Below are positions 8,226 through 17,830 of a DNA stretch of 26,144 nt, in pieces (the first letter of the stretch is position 1; every line of letters begins with the position of its first letter). Source of the DNA: JBBRXJ01 sp038248505 (GTDB lineage: Bacteria > Bacteroidota > Bacteroidia > Bacteroidales > JBBRXJ01); assembly GCA_038248505.1 (NCBI GenBank), contig JBBRXJ010000052.1, forward strand, positions 1 to 26,144, written 5' to 3'. A program made the position numbers and the translations under genes. The notes under the pieces are model-generated. The model was not told the DNA's origin. It saw nothing but the letters and a program-made list of their open reading frames with translations, and did not search any database.

Positions 8226-11200
8226 ATGATGAAAATTGTGTTTCGAAAATATTATTTCAATTTAATTTTGGTGTTACTACTACCCAGTATAGCATCGGCA
8301 AGCAATATTACGGTAAGTACCAATGTGCTTGTAAACACAAACTGGACAGCTGACACTATTTTTATTGGTTCCAACATTAGCATACAAAATGGCATCACTC
8401 TAACTATTAAGCCTGGCAGAGTGGTACTTTTAAAAGGGCATTATTCTATTCTATGCGACGGGATGTTAAATGCAAAAGGAAAACAGGACAGTCTCATTCA
8501 ATTTAACATACAAGATACGACCGGCTTTAGTAATTATTTTAGTAATACAGGCTCATGGGCTGGCATTCGGTTCATATCGGTTAATCAAGCTGACAGCAGC
8601 ATTTTCAAATATTGCAGCTTTCAATATTCAAAAGTTAGAGGAATCACTTTACCAGAAAACTCTAACGGAGGCGCAATCTACATCTCTTCCTCTTCAAAAA
8701 TTGCCATACGGAATTGTATTTTTTACCGAAACATGTCAAATGATGATGGAGGGGCTTTATATGTCAATAACACAGCAATTCGAATTAGTGGATGTACATT
8801 CCGCGATAATTATTCGAAAGGGTCTGGTGGTGCCTTAAAAATAATTAACTCAAATAATTCTATTATCGAGTTTTGTACTTTCGAAAAGAATTTTTCTGGT
8901 AATGCAAATGGTGGCGGTGCGTGTGATACGTATGGCAGCGGCATGGCCTATTTAAATTGTACATTTTACAATAATGCATCCTCTTGGAATGGTGGAGCAT
9001 TAATACATTCAAACGCTGCAGTACTTATTAAATCATGTGAATTTAGAAATAACAAAACAAGCTTAACGGGTGGCGCTATATATCTTACAACAGCAGCAAA
9101 CTCAAGTCTAATAAACTGTCTTTTTGCAAATAATGAAGCCTTAGATGCTGGCGCATTATACAGCGATGCGGTTACTGCCAATATTATAAATTCCACCTTT
9201 GTTAATAATTCTGCGATATCAGCACAAAAAGGTTTTTATATTATAGGAAGTCCGACCGTAAAAAATTGTATTATATGGAATAGTGTTTGCTATTCAACAG
9301 GCGTTACAAGCTACTCATATAGTGACGTACAAGGAATTGGCGGAGGTACCAATCTTAATATCAACCCGCAATTTATTCTTCCATCCATTGGTAATGGCAA
9401 TCAAGCAGATGCGCTTACTTCTAATTGGGCATTAAAACCAATATCCCCTTGTATTAACAGAGGAAACAGCGACACAAGCGGATATCAACTACCAGTAATA
9501 GATTTAAACAAATTGACCCGAATTGCAAAAGATACCGTTGATATGGGTGCTTATGAATTTCAACACATTCCTTCACTGAATCTCCTCATTAGTAATGATA
9601 CGATTTGCCAAGGCTCTATTGCTTTAATAAAAATAAAAAACACAGAGCAAGGTGTACAATACAGACTCAAAGATGACTTAAGCGGTTTATATGTGAATAG
9701 CATTAAGAATGGAACCAGGAGTGACATTATTTTCAGACAGGAAGTACCATCAACAAGAACTTACACTATTGAATCTTTCTTCAGCAAAATTACTCGCTAT
9801 GAAGCAGAAGCAAATTCATCAAATTCGGGCATAACTTATGCCGACTGGACATCCTACACTACGGGTACTGGTGGCTTACAAATGGGAACAGGCGTTGGCA
9901 CCTGGGGCGAATGGAACTATGTTAATGGACAGGGAGATGGCACAAGAACCCTTATTTTAAGATATGCCTGCGATGAATTAGTAAATGCACCGCATACCCT
10001 TTTTGTGAATGGAATATTGATTAAAAACATTGATTTCGCTACAACAGGCAACACATTCGTTTTTGACACAATTCATGTAACCATCAATCTGAATGCAGGT
10101 CTTAACACTATTCGTTTAACCAGCACATCAACAAGAAAAGTAATGCTTGATCATTTTTTAATTATCAATAGTACTTCACCAGATATATATACACAACAAC
10201 AAAAAGCGAGCATACTCGTAAAGTCAGCACCTAACAATACATCTTCATTAATTGGCGATACTATTTGTTCATCTGGCATTGCGAATGTTTACCTTAATGC
10301 CTCCATATCGGGGGTGAATTATTTCCTTCGAAACATTGAATACGATTCAATAATTGCTGGGCCAATAGCAGGTAACGGAAATAAAATAGATTTCAATATT
10401 AATGTCAAAACCAATCAAAACTATACTGCCATTGCTACCTACGGTAATATAACAAAAATAAGAACGACAGAATATGGTGCTGAGATTGCAAACTTCTATC
10501 CTGATAGTGCTTTTGATAATTACCATTGTAACTATTCAGATACAGGCTATGCTGAACTCTTTTCCTATGGTGCATGGCTTGAGTGGAATCAAATTTTAGG
10601 AGAAGGATATGGAGAGCATACCCTCTATTTCCCTTTTAAAAATCAAGATTTACAACTTGATAATCGCCCTTGTAATGTTTTTGTGAACGATAAATATGCG
10701 GGCACTATATCCTTCCCAACTACAGGAACCAGTGGATGTAATTGGGATACATCCTCCATCAATGTAAATCTTAATAAAGGGTATAATAAGATACGTTTAT
10801 CGGTAGCAACAAATTTTGGTGGACCTGTAATTGATAAAATGATTGTAAAAAATAATAGTTCCGTTCTATCATGCGCCACTGCTATCAACGATTCTGCAAC
10901 TGTTATTCTAAGTACCCCTGCTGAGATAAAACTATCTAGTAACGCTCCAATTTGTAATGGAAACACACTGTATTTATTTGAAAACGCAGAAACAGCAAGC
11001 GATACAGCGTATCTGAATTGGCCTCTCAAAACTAAAATTAAATTAAACACAAGCACCACAGGAGCCAATATTTCGCAAAATATCTATAGCATACCCATAC
11101 TCGTTCAATTAACACCAAACAACTTTAATGACTTTAACAACACCATGTCAAATGGAGCAGACATACGTTTTGCAAAAGCCAATGGAACACATTTAAATTA

Positions 11201-14200
11201 TGAGATAGAACGTTGGACCAACCTATTGAGTAATAAAGACACCGCAACAATATGGGTATTGCTGGATACAGTTTTTGGCAACAACGATGCACAGTATATC
11301 ATAATGTATTACGGAAATAAATTAGCAACAAGTGTGTCAAATGGAACAAACGTTTTTAATTCAAGTAATGGATATGCTGGGGTTTGGCATTTCAACGATA
11401 ATTTTTTAGATGCAACGAATAACGCGAATAATGGCACCAATGTTAATACGACATCGTCATTAGGTATGATTGGAAGAGGACGGACTATTGGAAATAACAA
11501 CTATATTGAAGTAGCCCATAACAACAGTTTAAATGCCACCACTGAATTTACACTCTCCGCATGGATTAAACCTAAAAACCTTGCTGCTAATCCATTTATG
11601 GGAATAATAAACAAAGGTCTTAGTACTTATGCCAACTATAATTTAGAAACAAAACTAACACAAGCAGAAGTCGATTTTTTTGATGGAACAATCGGGCTTG
11701 AGTCAATTGGTGGAACCTTAACTAATAATAATTGGTATTATATAAGCGGTATTTTTAATACCAATGGCGACTCATTAGTAGTTTATGTAAACGGAGTATT
11801 GGCAAATAAAACAACGACTACATCAAACCTAACGACCAATAGTGACAAGCTTTACATAGGTACCAATGATATAGCAAGTATGTTTTTAGATGGCAGCCTC
11901 GACGAAGTTATTGTTTCAAAAACAGCTCGAACATCATCCTGGATTAAACTTAATTATGAGAATCAAAAAGCAAATCAAAAACTAGTAAGCATTGGGAGCA
12001 ACATTAACAAAGCTAATTCGTGGCTGTGGAGTGGTCCTAATTCCTTTACATCAAACCTTCAAAACCCAACGATTGCAACAGCCGACACCAATGCATCAGG
12101 CAACTATAAAATTACGGTCACCAATACAATGGGTTGCACGAGTACCGCATCAAAAAATATTAATGTACGAGAAGTACCAAAGGCGACCATAATTTTAGGC
12201 AACGACACTATTTGTTCAAACGATACAGCTATAATAACAATAAGTTTTACGGGTGAAGGTCCATGGAGATTCATACATGCTATAAATGGAATAAACCAAG
12301 CAGAGATTATTACAGACCAAAATCCATACTTACTTCATACAACAACCACTAGTACATATACCATATCTTCGGTAAGTAATGCTTATGATTTAAATCAAAT
12401 ACTTTATCTACCATCGAATACAGATAGCATAACCGCATTAAAAGATGTATCGGGAACTGGTTTTGTAGCAAAAAACCGAAGCAGTAAATGGGAATTAGGT
12501 AGCGGTTATCAGAAGACAGATGCATATTATTTTAATAACTCAGACCTTGTTATTGCAGATACTTCTATATATGATATAAGCGGGACTGTAAGTGTGGCCG
12601 CATGGATAAAACCTATAGCATTAGGCGCTACATTCCCAAGAATTATTTCCAAATCACACACATCAAATGCCCCACCATATACCATGTATGGTCTAATACT
12701 AAATAAAAAAGGAACTTACTATACCCTTAGATTTGAATTAACCACAGGCGGAATTCAGTATTATATTAATGGTAACATTCCAATACCTTTTTTAAATTGG
12801 ACGCACATTGCCGCCACTTATGATGGCACAAAGATATCACTTTATAATAATGGCATACTAGACACCATACTAGCACACACAGGCAGTATCGACACCAATA
12901 TACAACATGTTAGTATTGGCAGTGATGGCTTATCAGATAGTTATTTTAATGGATATATTGATGAAATGATGATTTACAATCGCTCACTAAGTGCAAAAGA
13001 AATTTCAAATTTATATCATGGACCGTTGTTATGTACCAATACAGGTAGTGGCTCAGCAATTATTTCATACAAAACAAATACGGCCGCCATTTTAAGAGAT
13101 ACAAGCGTATGTGATAGTTTCACTATTTCCGCTCAAGGTAGTTTTTCAACCTATCAATGGTATAATGGTAGTGGCAAAATAAATGGAGCAAACAAATCAA
13201 AACTACATATAAATACCACGGGTAATTATTATGTAATCACGGACTCTGCCACATGTTGTGATACGTCGAATAGTGTTTTAATTACCATAAACAAAAATAC
13301 TTTAGCTCCCACCCTTGCTAGTGGCAGCGCCTGCGATACCCTTAGCCTAAATGCAGGCATAGGACACACCAGTCAACAATGGTATGCATCAGGAAGTATT
13401 ATTAGCGGTGCCAATACTCGCAGTTACCTGTGTAATACTAGCAACACAAATACTGTAATAGTTACTGATATTAATGGATGTAAAGACACTTCAAACACAG
13501 CAAATATAACCATCAACAAATACACTAGCGCACCTGTTTTTAGTTCTTTATCAATATGTGATACACTTAGTCTTAATGCAGGTTCCGGACACGCATCGCA
13601 ACAATGGTATAACAGTAGTGGACTTTTGGCCAGTTATAATAATCCAAAATATCTTGTTCAACTGCCTGATGATTATTATGTAATTGTTACAGGAATTAAC
13701 ACTTGTAGGGACACATCCAATTTAGCTTCAATAAACATTAATTCGGCAGGCATTGCTCCTATCCTATCCAACCAAAACTTTTGCACCTCTGGTATTTTAC
13801 ATGCTGGTACAGGCTTAGCTAACTATCAATGGTACAATAGTAGCGGTATAATCATTGGGGCCACTGATTCAAATTATACAGCAACAAGTAACAATACATA
13901 TTTTGTAGCATTAGAAGATGTTACTGGATGTAAAGACTCGTCAAACGTTATCACCATAAATATATTAACTCCACCTACAACGGCAATGATTGTTAGCGAT
14001 ACCGTGATATGTGCATTCATAAATATTGCAATTCGAATTAAAAATACTGAAGTGACAGCCATGTATCGTTTGCGAAATGACAACACCATGCTTTACGAAG
14101 GCTTAGCCACAGCAGGAAATGGAGCAACAATAACAATTATAGTGACCCCAACGACCTCTACAAATTACACTGTTATAACTGCAGTAAACGACTCTTTCTG

Positions 14201-14801
14201 CAAAGCATCTGTTACAGACAACGCAATTCTTATTGCATTAGCAGAACCAGATGCTGACTTGCCGCTCTATACAGCTGAGGTAACATCAACAAATACATGC
14301 AAGCTTATTTTTAACAATGCTAGCCCAAGCACACAGTATCATCTTCAAAGTAGTAGAATTGGCGATACTATTAGTGATGTTTTAGTTGCAAAAAACAATA
14401 CCATTTCATTTGAAAACATGCCGCTGAGTATTGAAAATACAATCATTTGGCTAATCGCAAAAAATCAGAATGCGTGTATTGCATCAGATAGTGTACTCAT
14501 TGGAGCTATTGAACGCGATATACCCGTTGATATTTCAAATGTTATTACACCAAACAATGATGGCAAAAATGACAAATGGATTATTAAAAACAGTGAAGTA
14601 TATCCGAATATAAAAATTATAATATTTGATCGATGGGGACGAACAGTATATACATTTAACGGTTTATATGATAACAACCAAAATGCTTGGGATGGAAGGG
14701 ATTTAAATGAAAAAGAATTACCTGTTGACTCCTACCATTATATTTTGGATTTAGGAATTGGTAAGAAAAACTTGCTCGGTAATATTACAATTATTAAATA
14801 G
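8226..14801 (+). CDS. T9SS-exported multidomain surface protein (beta-helix, CBM, LamG, Ig-like repeats)
   Basis: The protein has 2191 residues; the start is ATG at 8226 or 8229. A signal peptide ends near SIASASN. Residues about 50-445 form a right-handed beta-helix with Pmp-like GGA(I/L) and FxxN motifs (GGALYVNNTAIRISGCTF), closing with MGAYEF as in choice-of-anchor Q domains. Two CBM6/35-like domains follow (about 524-648, RYEAEANSS; about 749-876), then a DUF2341-like segment (about 948-1057), a LamG domain (about 1055-1235), an Ig/PKD-like domain (about 1258-1317), a second LamG (about 1425-1600) and four Ig-like repeats of about 75 residues (1629-1915). The last 95 residues are the CHU_C type B sorting domain (ITPNNDGKNDKW, IIIFDRWGRTVY, final GNITIIK), which directs T9SS export. 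It is probably a surface adhesin or polysaccharide-binding protein. I see no clear catalytic residues in the beta-helix. The next gene is its likely PorP/SprF partner, five bases away. Confidence 0.9.
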   Translation: MMKIVFRKYYFNLILVLLLPSIASASNITVSTNVLVNTNWTADTIFIGSNISIQNGITLTIKPGRVVLLKGHYSILCDGMLNAKGKQDSLIQFNIQDTTGFSNYFSNTGSWAGIRFISVNQADSSIFKYCSFQYSKVRGITLPENSNGGAIYISSSSKIAIRNCIFYRNMSNDDGGALYVNNTAIRISGCTFRDNYSKGSGGALKIINSNNSIIEFCTFEKNFSGNANGGGACDTYGSGMAYLNCTFYNNASSWNGGALIHSNAAVLIKSCEFRNNKTSLTGGAIYLTTAANSSLINCLFANNEALDAGALYSDAVTANIINSTFVNNSAISAQKGFYIIGSPTVKNCIIWNSVCYSTGVTSYSYSDVQGIGGGTNLNINPQFILPSIGNGNQADALTSNWALKPISPCINRGNSDTSGYQLPVIDLNKLTRIAKDTVDMGAYEFQHIPSLNLLISNDTICQGSIALIKIKNTEQGVQYRLKDDLSGLYVNSIKNGTRSDIIFRQEVPSTRTYTIESFFSKITRYEAEANSSNSGITYADWTSYTTGTGGLQMGTGVGTWGEWNYVNGQGDGTRTLILRYACDELVNAPHTLFVNGILIKNIDFATTGNTFVFDTIHVTINLNAGLNTIRLTSTSTRKVMLDHFLIINSTSPDIYTQQQKASILVKSAPNNTSSLIGDTICSSGIANVYLNASISGVNYFLRNIEYDSIIAGPIAGNGNKIDFNINVKTNQNYTAIATYGNITKIRTTEYGAEIANFYPDSAFDNYHCNYSDTGYAELFSYGAWLEWNQILGEGYGEHTLYFPFKNQDLQLDNRPCNVFVNDKYAGTISFPTTGTSGCNWDTSSINVNLNKGYNKIRLSVATNFGGPVIDKMIVKNNSSVLSCATAINDSATVILSTPAEIKLSSNAPICNGNTLYLFENAETASDTAYLNWPLKTKIKLNTSTTGANISQNIYSIPILVQLTPNNFNDFNNTMSNGADIRFAKANGTHLNYEIERWTNLLSNKDTATIWVLLDTVFGNNDAQYIIMYYGNKLATSVSNGTNVFNSSNGYAGVWHFNDNFLDATNNANNGTNVNTTSSLGMIGRGRTIGNNNYIEVAHNNSLNATTEFTLSAWIKPKNLAANPFMGIINKGLSTYANYNLETKLTQAEVDFFDGTIGLESIGGTLTNNNWYYISGIFNTNGDSLVVYVNGVLANKTTTTSNLTTNSDKLYIGTNDIASMFLDGSLDEVIVSKTARTSSWIKLNYENQKANQKLVSIGSNINKANSWLWSGPNSFTSNLQNPTIATADTNASGNYKITVTNTMGCTSTASKNINVREVPKATIILGNDTICSNDTAIITISFTGEGPWRFIHAINGINQAEIITDQNPYLLHTTTTSTYTISSVSNAYDLNQILYLPSNTDSITALKDVSGTGFVAKNRSSKWELGSGYQKTDAYYFNNSDLVIADTSIYDISGTVSVAAWIKPIALGATFPRIISKSHTSNAPPYTMYGLILNKKGTYYTLRFELTTGGIQYYINGNIPIPFLNWTHIAATYDGTKISLYNNGILDTILAHTGSIDTNIQHVSIGSDGLSDSYFNGYIDEMMIYNRSLSAKEISNLYHGPLLCTNTGSGSAIISYKTNTAAILRDTSVCDSFTISAQGSFSTYQWYNGSGKINGANKSKLHINTTGNYYVITDSATCCDTSNSVLITINKNTLAPTLASGSACDTLSLNAGIGHTSQQWYASGSIISGANTRSYLCNTSNTNTVIVTDINGCKDTSNTANITINKYTSAPVFSSLSICDTLSLNAGSGHASQQWYNSSGLLASYNNPKYLVQLPDDYYVIVTGINTCRDTSNLASININSAGIAPILSNQNFCTSGILHAGTGLANYQWYNSSGIIIGATDSNYTATSNNTYFVALEDVTGCKDSSNVITINILTPPTTAMIVSDTVICAFINIAIRIKNTEVTAMYRLRNDNTMLYEGLATAGNGATITIIVTPTTSTNYTVITAVNDSFCKASVTDNAILIALAEPDADLPLYTAEVTSTNTCKLIFNNASPSTQYHLQSSRIGDTISDVLVAKNNTISFENMPLSIENTIIWLIAKNQNACIASDSVLIGAIERDIPVDISNVITPNNDGKNDKWIIKNSEVYPNIKIIIFDRWGRTVYTFNGLYDNNQNAWDGRDLNEKELPVDSYHYILDLGIGKKNLLGNITIIK
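13110..13978 (+). repeat. Four tandem Ig-like repeats, about 75 residues each
   Basis: Within the large surface protein, four consecutive modules begin at Cys residues 1629, 1703, 1778 and 1853, a spacing of 74-75 residues (222-225 bases). Shared marks are an opening C(D)xLxLNAGxGHxSQQWY, a central SG turn, and a closing GCKDTSNxxxITIN with a second Cys. The second and third copies are closest (CDTLSLNAGIGHTSQQWY and CDTLSLNAGSGHASQQWY). Copies 1 and 4 have drifted. The paired Cys probably bridge each Ig-like sandwich. These repeats are a stalk between the binding domains and the sorting domain. Confidence 0.8.
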
Positions 14802-14806
14802 GAGAT

Positions 14807-15778
14807 ATGGATAAAAGGATATATATCTTTACCGTCTTCCTTATTTTGCAAGTAAACTTAGCAATTACTCAACAGATTACTAATTTGAGTCAGTTTTGTG
14901 AAATAAAATCGAATTATAATCCGGCAGCAAGTGCCGCTGAAGGGTATACCTCATTTAACCTCTTATCGAGGCAGCAATGGATTGGATTTAAAGGAGCACC
15001 TAGCTACAATATGGTTTCGTTTCAATCCCGATTAATAAAAAAGGGAAAAAAAACCATCCAAAATTCTTTAGGAATACCAGGTATAACGAGTCCATCACTA
15101 TCGAAAAGTGCAATAAGCGCTTATGTTCTTAATGATAGAAATGGCCTAATACAACGCAATGGTATTCAATTAGCATACGCATATCATATTCGATTTGTGA
15201 GCTCTCAGCTTTCATTTGGAGTTGCAGCAAACGCGATACAGTTTATGATTGACAAAGAAAAATTCCATTATTTTGACGATGCCGATAATTCACTAGAAAC
15301 AGGATTAACATATCTCAATATCGATTTTAATTTTGGAGTATATTATTCAAGTAACAAAATGTATTTAGGTGGTTCAATAATAAACATGACCAAATCAGAA
15401 ATACGACCAGGCATAAGTGAAGGAAACCAAATTGAGGGTTTACTAAAACACTTTTATTTTCTTGGCGGTTATTATATTGACTTTAAAAAAGGGAATTATA
15501 ATGAGTTAGCTGTATTATTCAAAACAAGCGAAAGCATGAACTATCAAGCTGAGTTTATCACAAGACAGTTCTTTCGCAGCAAATTTTTTGGAGGGGTATC
15601 CTATCGATATAATACAGGGTACAATGCACTTATAATGCACCTCGGTATAAAACAAGATCGATTAATGATTTCATACGCTTTTGACTTTGATTTTAATGAA
15701 GTAATGGCCTATTCACTTGGCAGCCATGAATTACAAATCAATTACCGCTTAGGTGATTTTACAAAACGAATACGATAA
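14807..15778 (+). CDS. PorP/SprF family T9SS outer-membrane protein
   Basis: This 323-residue protein has a signal peptide (FTVFLILQVNLAITQ) and then the PorP/SprF N-terminal signature: NYNPAASAAEGYTSFNLLSR followed by QQWIGFKGAPSYNMVSFQS. The rest is alternating beta-strand sequence typical of a roughly 14-strand outer-membrane barrel, ending in LQINYRLGDF. In Flavobacterium, SprF is needed to export or anchor the adhesin SprB, and type B CTD proteins often have a PorP/SprF gene next door. The gene starts five bases after the type B protein ends, with an AGGAGA ribosome binding site overlapping that stop codon (14800-14805). It is most likely the dedicated partner of that protein. Confidence 0.9.
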   Translation: MDKRIYIFTVFLILQVNLAITQQITNLSQFCEIKSNYNPAASAAEGYTSFNLLSRQQWIGFKGAPSYNMVSFQSRLIKKGKKTIQNSLGIPGITSPSLSKSAISAYVLNDRNGLIQRNGIQLAYAYHIRFVSSQLSFGVAANAIQFMIDKEKFHYFDDADNSLETGLTYLNIDFNFGVYYSSNKMYLGGSIINMTKSEIRPGISEGNQIEGLLKHFYFLGGYYIDFKKGNYNELAVLFKTSESMNYQAEFITRQFFRSKFFGGVSYRYNTGYNALIMHLGIKQDRLMISYAFDFDFNEVMAYSLGSHELQINYRLGDFTKRIR

Positions 15779-15781
15779 AAC

Positions 15782-16189
15782 ATGAAAAACAGAAGATCAT
15801 TCATTCAACGTATACTACTAGTCTCTGGACTTAGTCTGTTTGCTTCAAAAGTGCAAGCTGAGAGTGTTCGTTCTCAAAAAGACTTATTTAAGCATGTTGT
15901 TTTTTTCTGGCTAAAAAAAGATAGCATAAAAAGTAATAGCGAAGAGTTTATTTTAAACCTACAAAAATTTATATCCCAAGTTTCTGTTATCAAAAGCAGT
16001 CATATTGGTAAACCGGCAACTACAGACAGGCCTGTGATTGATAAAAGTTATGACTTCTGTTTAATTGTTAGTTTTGCCAACAAAACAGATCATGATATCT
16101 ACCAAACACATGAGACCCATTTAGAGTTTATCAAAACATCCGAAAAACTTTGGGATAGAGTATTAGTTTATGATTCTGAAGCTATATAA
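15782..16189 (+). CDS. Dabb (stress-responsive A/B barrel) protein with Tat-like leader
   Basis: The protein has 135 residues. The leader KNRRSFIQRILLVSGLSLFA carries a twin Arg followed by a hydrophobic stretch, resembling a Tat signal, with likely cleavage near VQAE. The mature part (about 30-135) is a Dabb ferredoxin-like dimeric barrel: an opening KHVVFFWLKKDS, a middle YDFCLIVSFANKTDHDIYQT, and HLEFIKTSEKLWDRVLVYD at the end. Dabb proteins are small dimers, and most have no assigned reaction. In Bacteroidota, exported versions often sit among sugar-degrading genes. It lies three bases after the PorP gene and 15 bases before the DUF1080 gene, so it is part of the same unit. Substrate is unknown. 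Confidence 0.82.
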   Translation: MKNRRSFIQRILLVSGLSLFASKVQAESVRSQKDLFKHVVFFWLKKDSIKSNSEEFILNLQKFISQVSVIKSSHIGKPATTDRPVIDKSYDFCLIVSFANKTDHDIYQTHETHLEFIKTSEKLWDRVLVYDSEAI

Positions 16190-16204
16190 ATAATAAAATC
16201 ATTT

Positions 16205-16834
16205 ATGAAACGTATTAAAAACTTTTTGGTATTAATCATTCTAATTTGTGCAATTCAACTTAACGCACAAGAATCAAAACAAAAAAAAGCATTGTTTACT
16301 GAACAAGATATACATGCATATCAAACAAAATTAAGAGATGCATCTGTAAATGCGGATAGTATTTTTAAAATAAAAGACGGAATTATTCTTATAAAAGGGA
16401 ATCCTTTCGGTTATATTCGTACGAAAGAAAAATACAGCAATTATCACCTTTCGCTTGAATGGCGATGGCCAGAAGAAGCTAGTAATAGCGGTGTATTTAT
16501 ACACATACAATTACCCGATACTGTTTTTCCTGAATGCATTGAAGTACAATTAAAGGCAAATAATGCGGGAGATTTCATTTGTGCCGGGGGAAGTGATATG
16601 AAAGAACGTATAGATAAAACTAAAAAAGTAGTAGCCAAAATAAACAATTCAAATGAAGTCGCTTTAGGAGAATGGAATAAAATGGAAGTTACATGCATGA
16701 ACAACACTATTCAGGTTATTATAAATGGCATACTACAAAACAAGGCTTCTGAAACATCTATAACAAATGGTTATATTGGCTTACAAAGTGAAGGAAAAGC
16801 CATAGAATTCAGAAATATTAACATCACAAAATAG
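16205..16834 (+). CDS. DUF1080 (3-keto-disaccharide hydrolase-like) exported protein
   Basis: This 209-residue protein has a Sec signal peptide (MKRIKNFLVLIILICAIQLN, cleavage after AQ). The mature part is a single concanavalin-like jelly roll of the DUF1080 family: LEWRWPEEASNSGVFIHIQL in the middle, PECIEVQLKANNAGDF after it, a KEWNKMEV-like segment (GEWNKMEVTC), and NGYIGLQSEGKAIEFRNI at the end. DUF1080 members are annotated as hydrolases of 3-keto-glycosides, glycosides whose C3 hydroxyl has been oxidised. It is predicted to be periplasmic. The adjacent Gfo/Idh oxidoreductase, four bases downstream, belongs to a family that interconverts 3-hydroxy and 3-keto sugars, which supports a shared route (inference). 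Substrate is unknown. Confidence 0.85.
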   Translation: MKRIKNFLVLIILICAIQLNAQESKQKKALFTEQDIHAYQTKLRDASVNADSIFKIKDGIILIKGNPFGYIRTKEKYSNYHLSLEWRWPEEASNSGVFIHIQLPDTVFPECIEVQLKANNAGDFICAGGSDMKERIDKTKKVVAKINNSNEVALGEWNKMEVTCMNNTIQVIINGILQNKASETSITNGYIGLQSEGKAIEFRNINITK

Positions 16835-16838
16835 CTAT

Positions 16839-17807
16839 ATGAGTGAAAATATTAGATGGGGTATACTTAGTTGTGCGCGAATAGCTGAAACAGCAGTAAT
16901 ACCGGCAATACAAAAAGCATCAAATGGAACACTTCAGGCAATTGCTAGCAATAGCGCTGATAAATTGGAGCGATTTAAAACACAATTTAAGCCGGTATCC
17001 ATCTATAATTCATACGATTATTTATTAAACGACCCCAATATTGATGCGGTTTACATACCACTACCTAATGCATTACATAAAGAATATGTATTTAAAGCAG
17101 CTGCAAAGAAAAAGCATATTCTATGTGAGAAACCGCTTGGTTTAAATTCCGCTGAAGTTGAAGCGATGTTTGATACTTGTAAGGAAAACGGGGTTATACT
17201 ACAAGAAGCCTTTGCATATAGACACAATCCTGTTATTTATAAACTTCGCGACATGATACGCGATGGGGCTATTGGCAAACTAAAGCATTTGGAATCGGCT
17301 TTTACATTTTACCTTGACAATCCGACCGATATACGCCTTAAAAAATCACTTGGAGGCGGTTCGTTATATGATGTAGGAAGTTATCCCGTTAATTTTTTCC
17401 GTTTCACAACTGGTAAAGATCCTATAAAGATAGTTGCACAAGCTGAAATGCATCCTACTGAAAATATTGATTTAGCATGTTACGCAACACTTAAATACAG
17501 TGATGATTGTTATGCCACACTATACTCCGCATTTAACAGCCAATATCGTTGCGACTATAAACTAACCGGAACGCAAGGCAGCATTGAAGTACGTAGAGCA
17601 TATAATACTGCTGGTTATATTGAAATTAGATATAAAAGAGAAGATGGTACAGAAATGTTACATATTATGAGCCCAGACAATTATGAACTACAAGCCGTTC
17701 ACTTTGCTTGGTGTATTTTAAACAAAAAAACACCAATAGTTTCATCAGAAGAATCAATTGCCAACGCTAAAACCATTGATAAGATATTCAAAGAAATTAA
17801 GAAATAA
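16839..17807 (+). CDS. Gfo/Idh/MocA family NAD(P)-dependent sugar oxidoreductase
   Basis: The protein has 322 residues and no signal peptide, so it should be cytoplasmic. The N-terminal Rossmann fold starts with IRWGILSCARIAETAVIPAI, which has Gly-x5-Ala in place of the classical GxGxxG, as in the xylose-dehydrogenase/trans-1,2-dihydrodiol dehydrogenase branch. The catalytic Lys lies in the EKP motif (E97-K98-P99; HILCEKPLGL). The C-terminal sheet contains GGGSLYDVGSYPVNFFRF, the conserved Asp/His-region helix of the family. It oxidises or reduces a sugar or sugar-derived hydroxyl; the exact substrate cannot be read from the sequence. It is packed tightly between DUF1080 (four bases) and GH88 (23 bases). 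Confidence 0.9.
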   Translation: MSENIRWGILSCARIAETAVIPAIQKASNGTLQAIASNSADKLERFKTQFKPVSIYNSYDYLLNDPNIDAVYIPLPNALHKEYVFKAAAKKKHILCEKPLGLNSAEVEAMFDTCKENGVILQEAFAYRHNPVIYKLRDMIRDGAIGKLKHLESAFTFYLDNPTDIRLKKSLGGGSLYDVGSYPVNFFRFTTGKDPIKIVAQAEMHPTENIDLACYATLKYSDDCYATLYSAFNSQYRCDYKLTGTQGSIEVRRAYNTAGYIEIRYKREDGTEMLHIMSPDNYELQAVHFAWCILNKKTPIVSSEESIANAKTIDKIFKEIKK

Positions 17808-17830
17808 CAAACATATAAAATACAAAAAAA

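Noticed and set aside
8470..8838. 122-codon frame on the plus strand
   Set aside because: It is an alternate frame within the beta-helix region; the main frame has clear repeat motifs.
10643..11068. 141-codon frame on the minus strand
   Set aside because: It is antisense to the second CBM-like domain of the large surface protein and resembles no known protein.
8226..14801. Large surface protein as a polysaccharide lyase
   Set aside because: The beta-helix is lyase-like in fold only; I cannot see a lyase catalytic set, and the repeats look adhesin-like.
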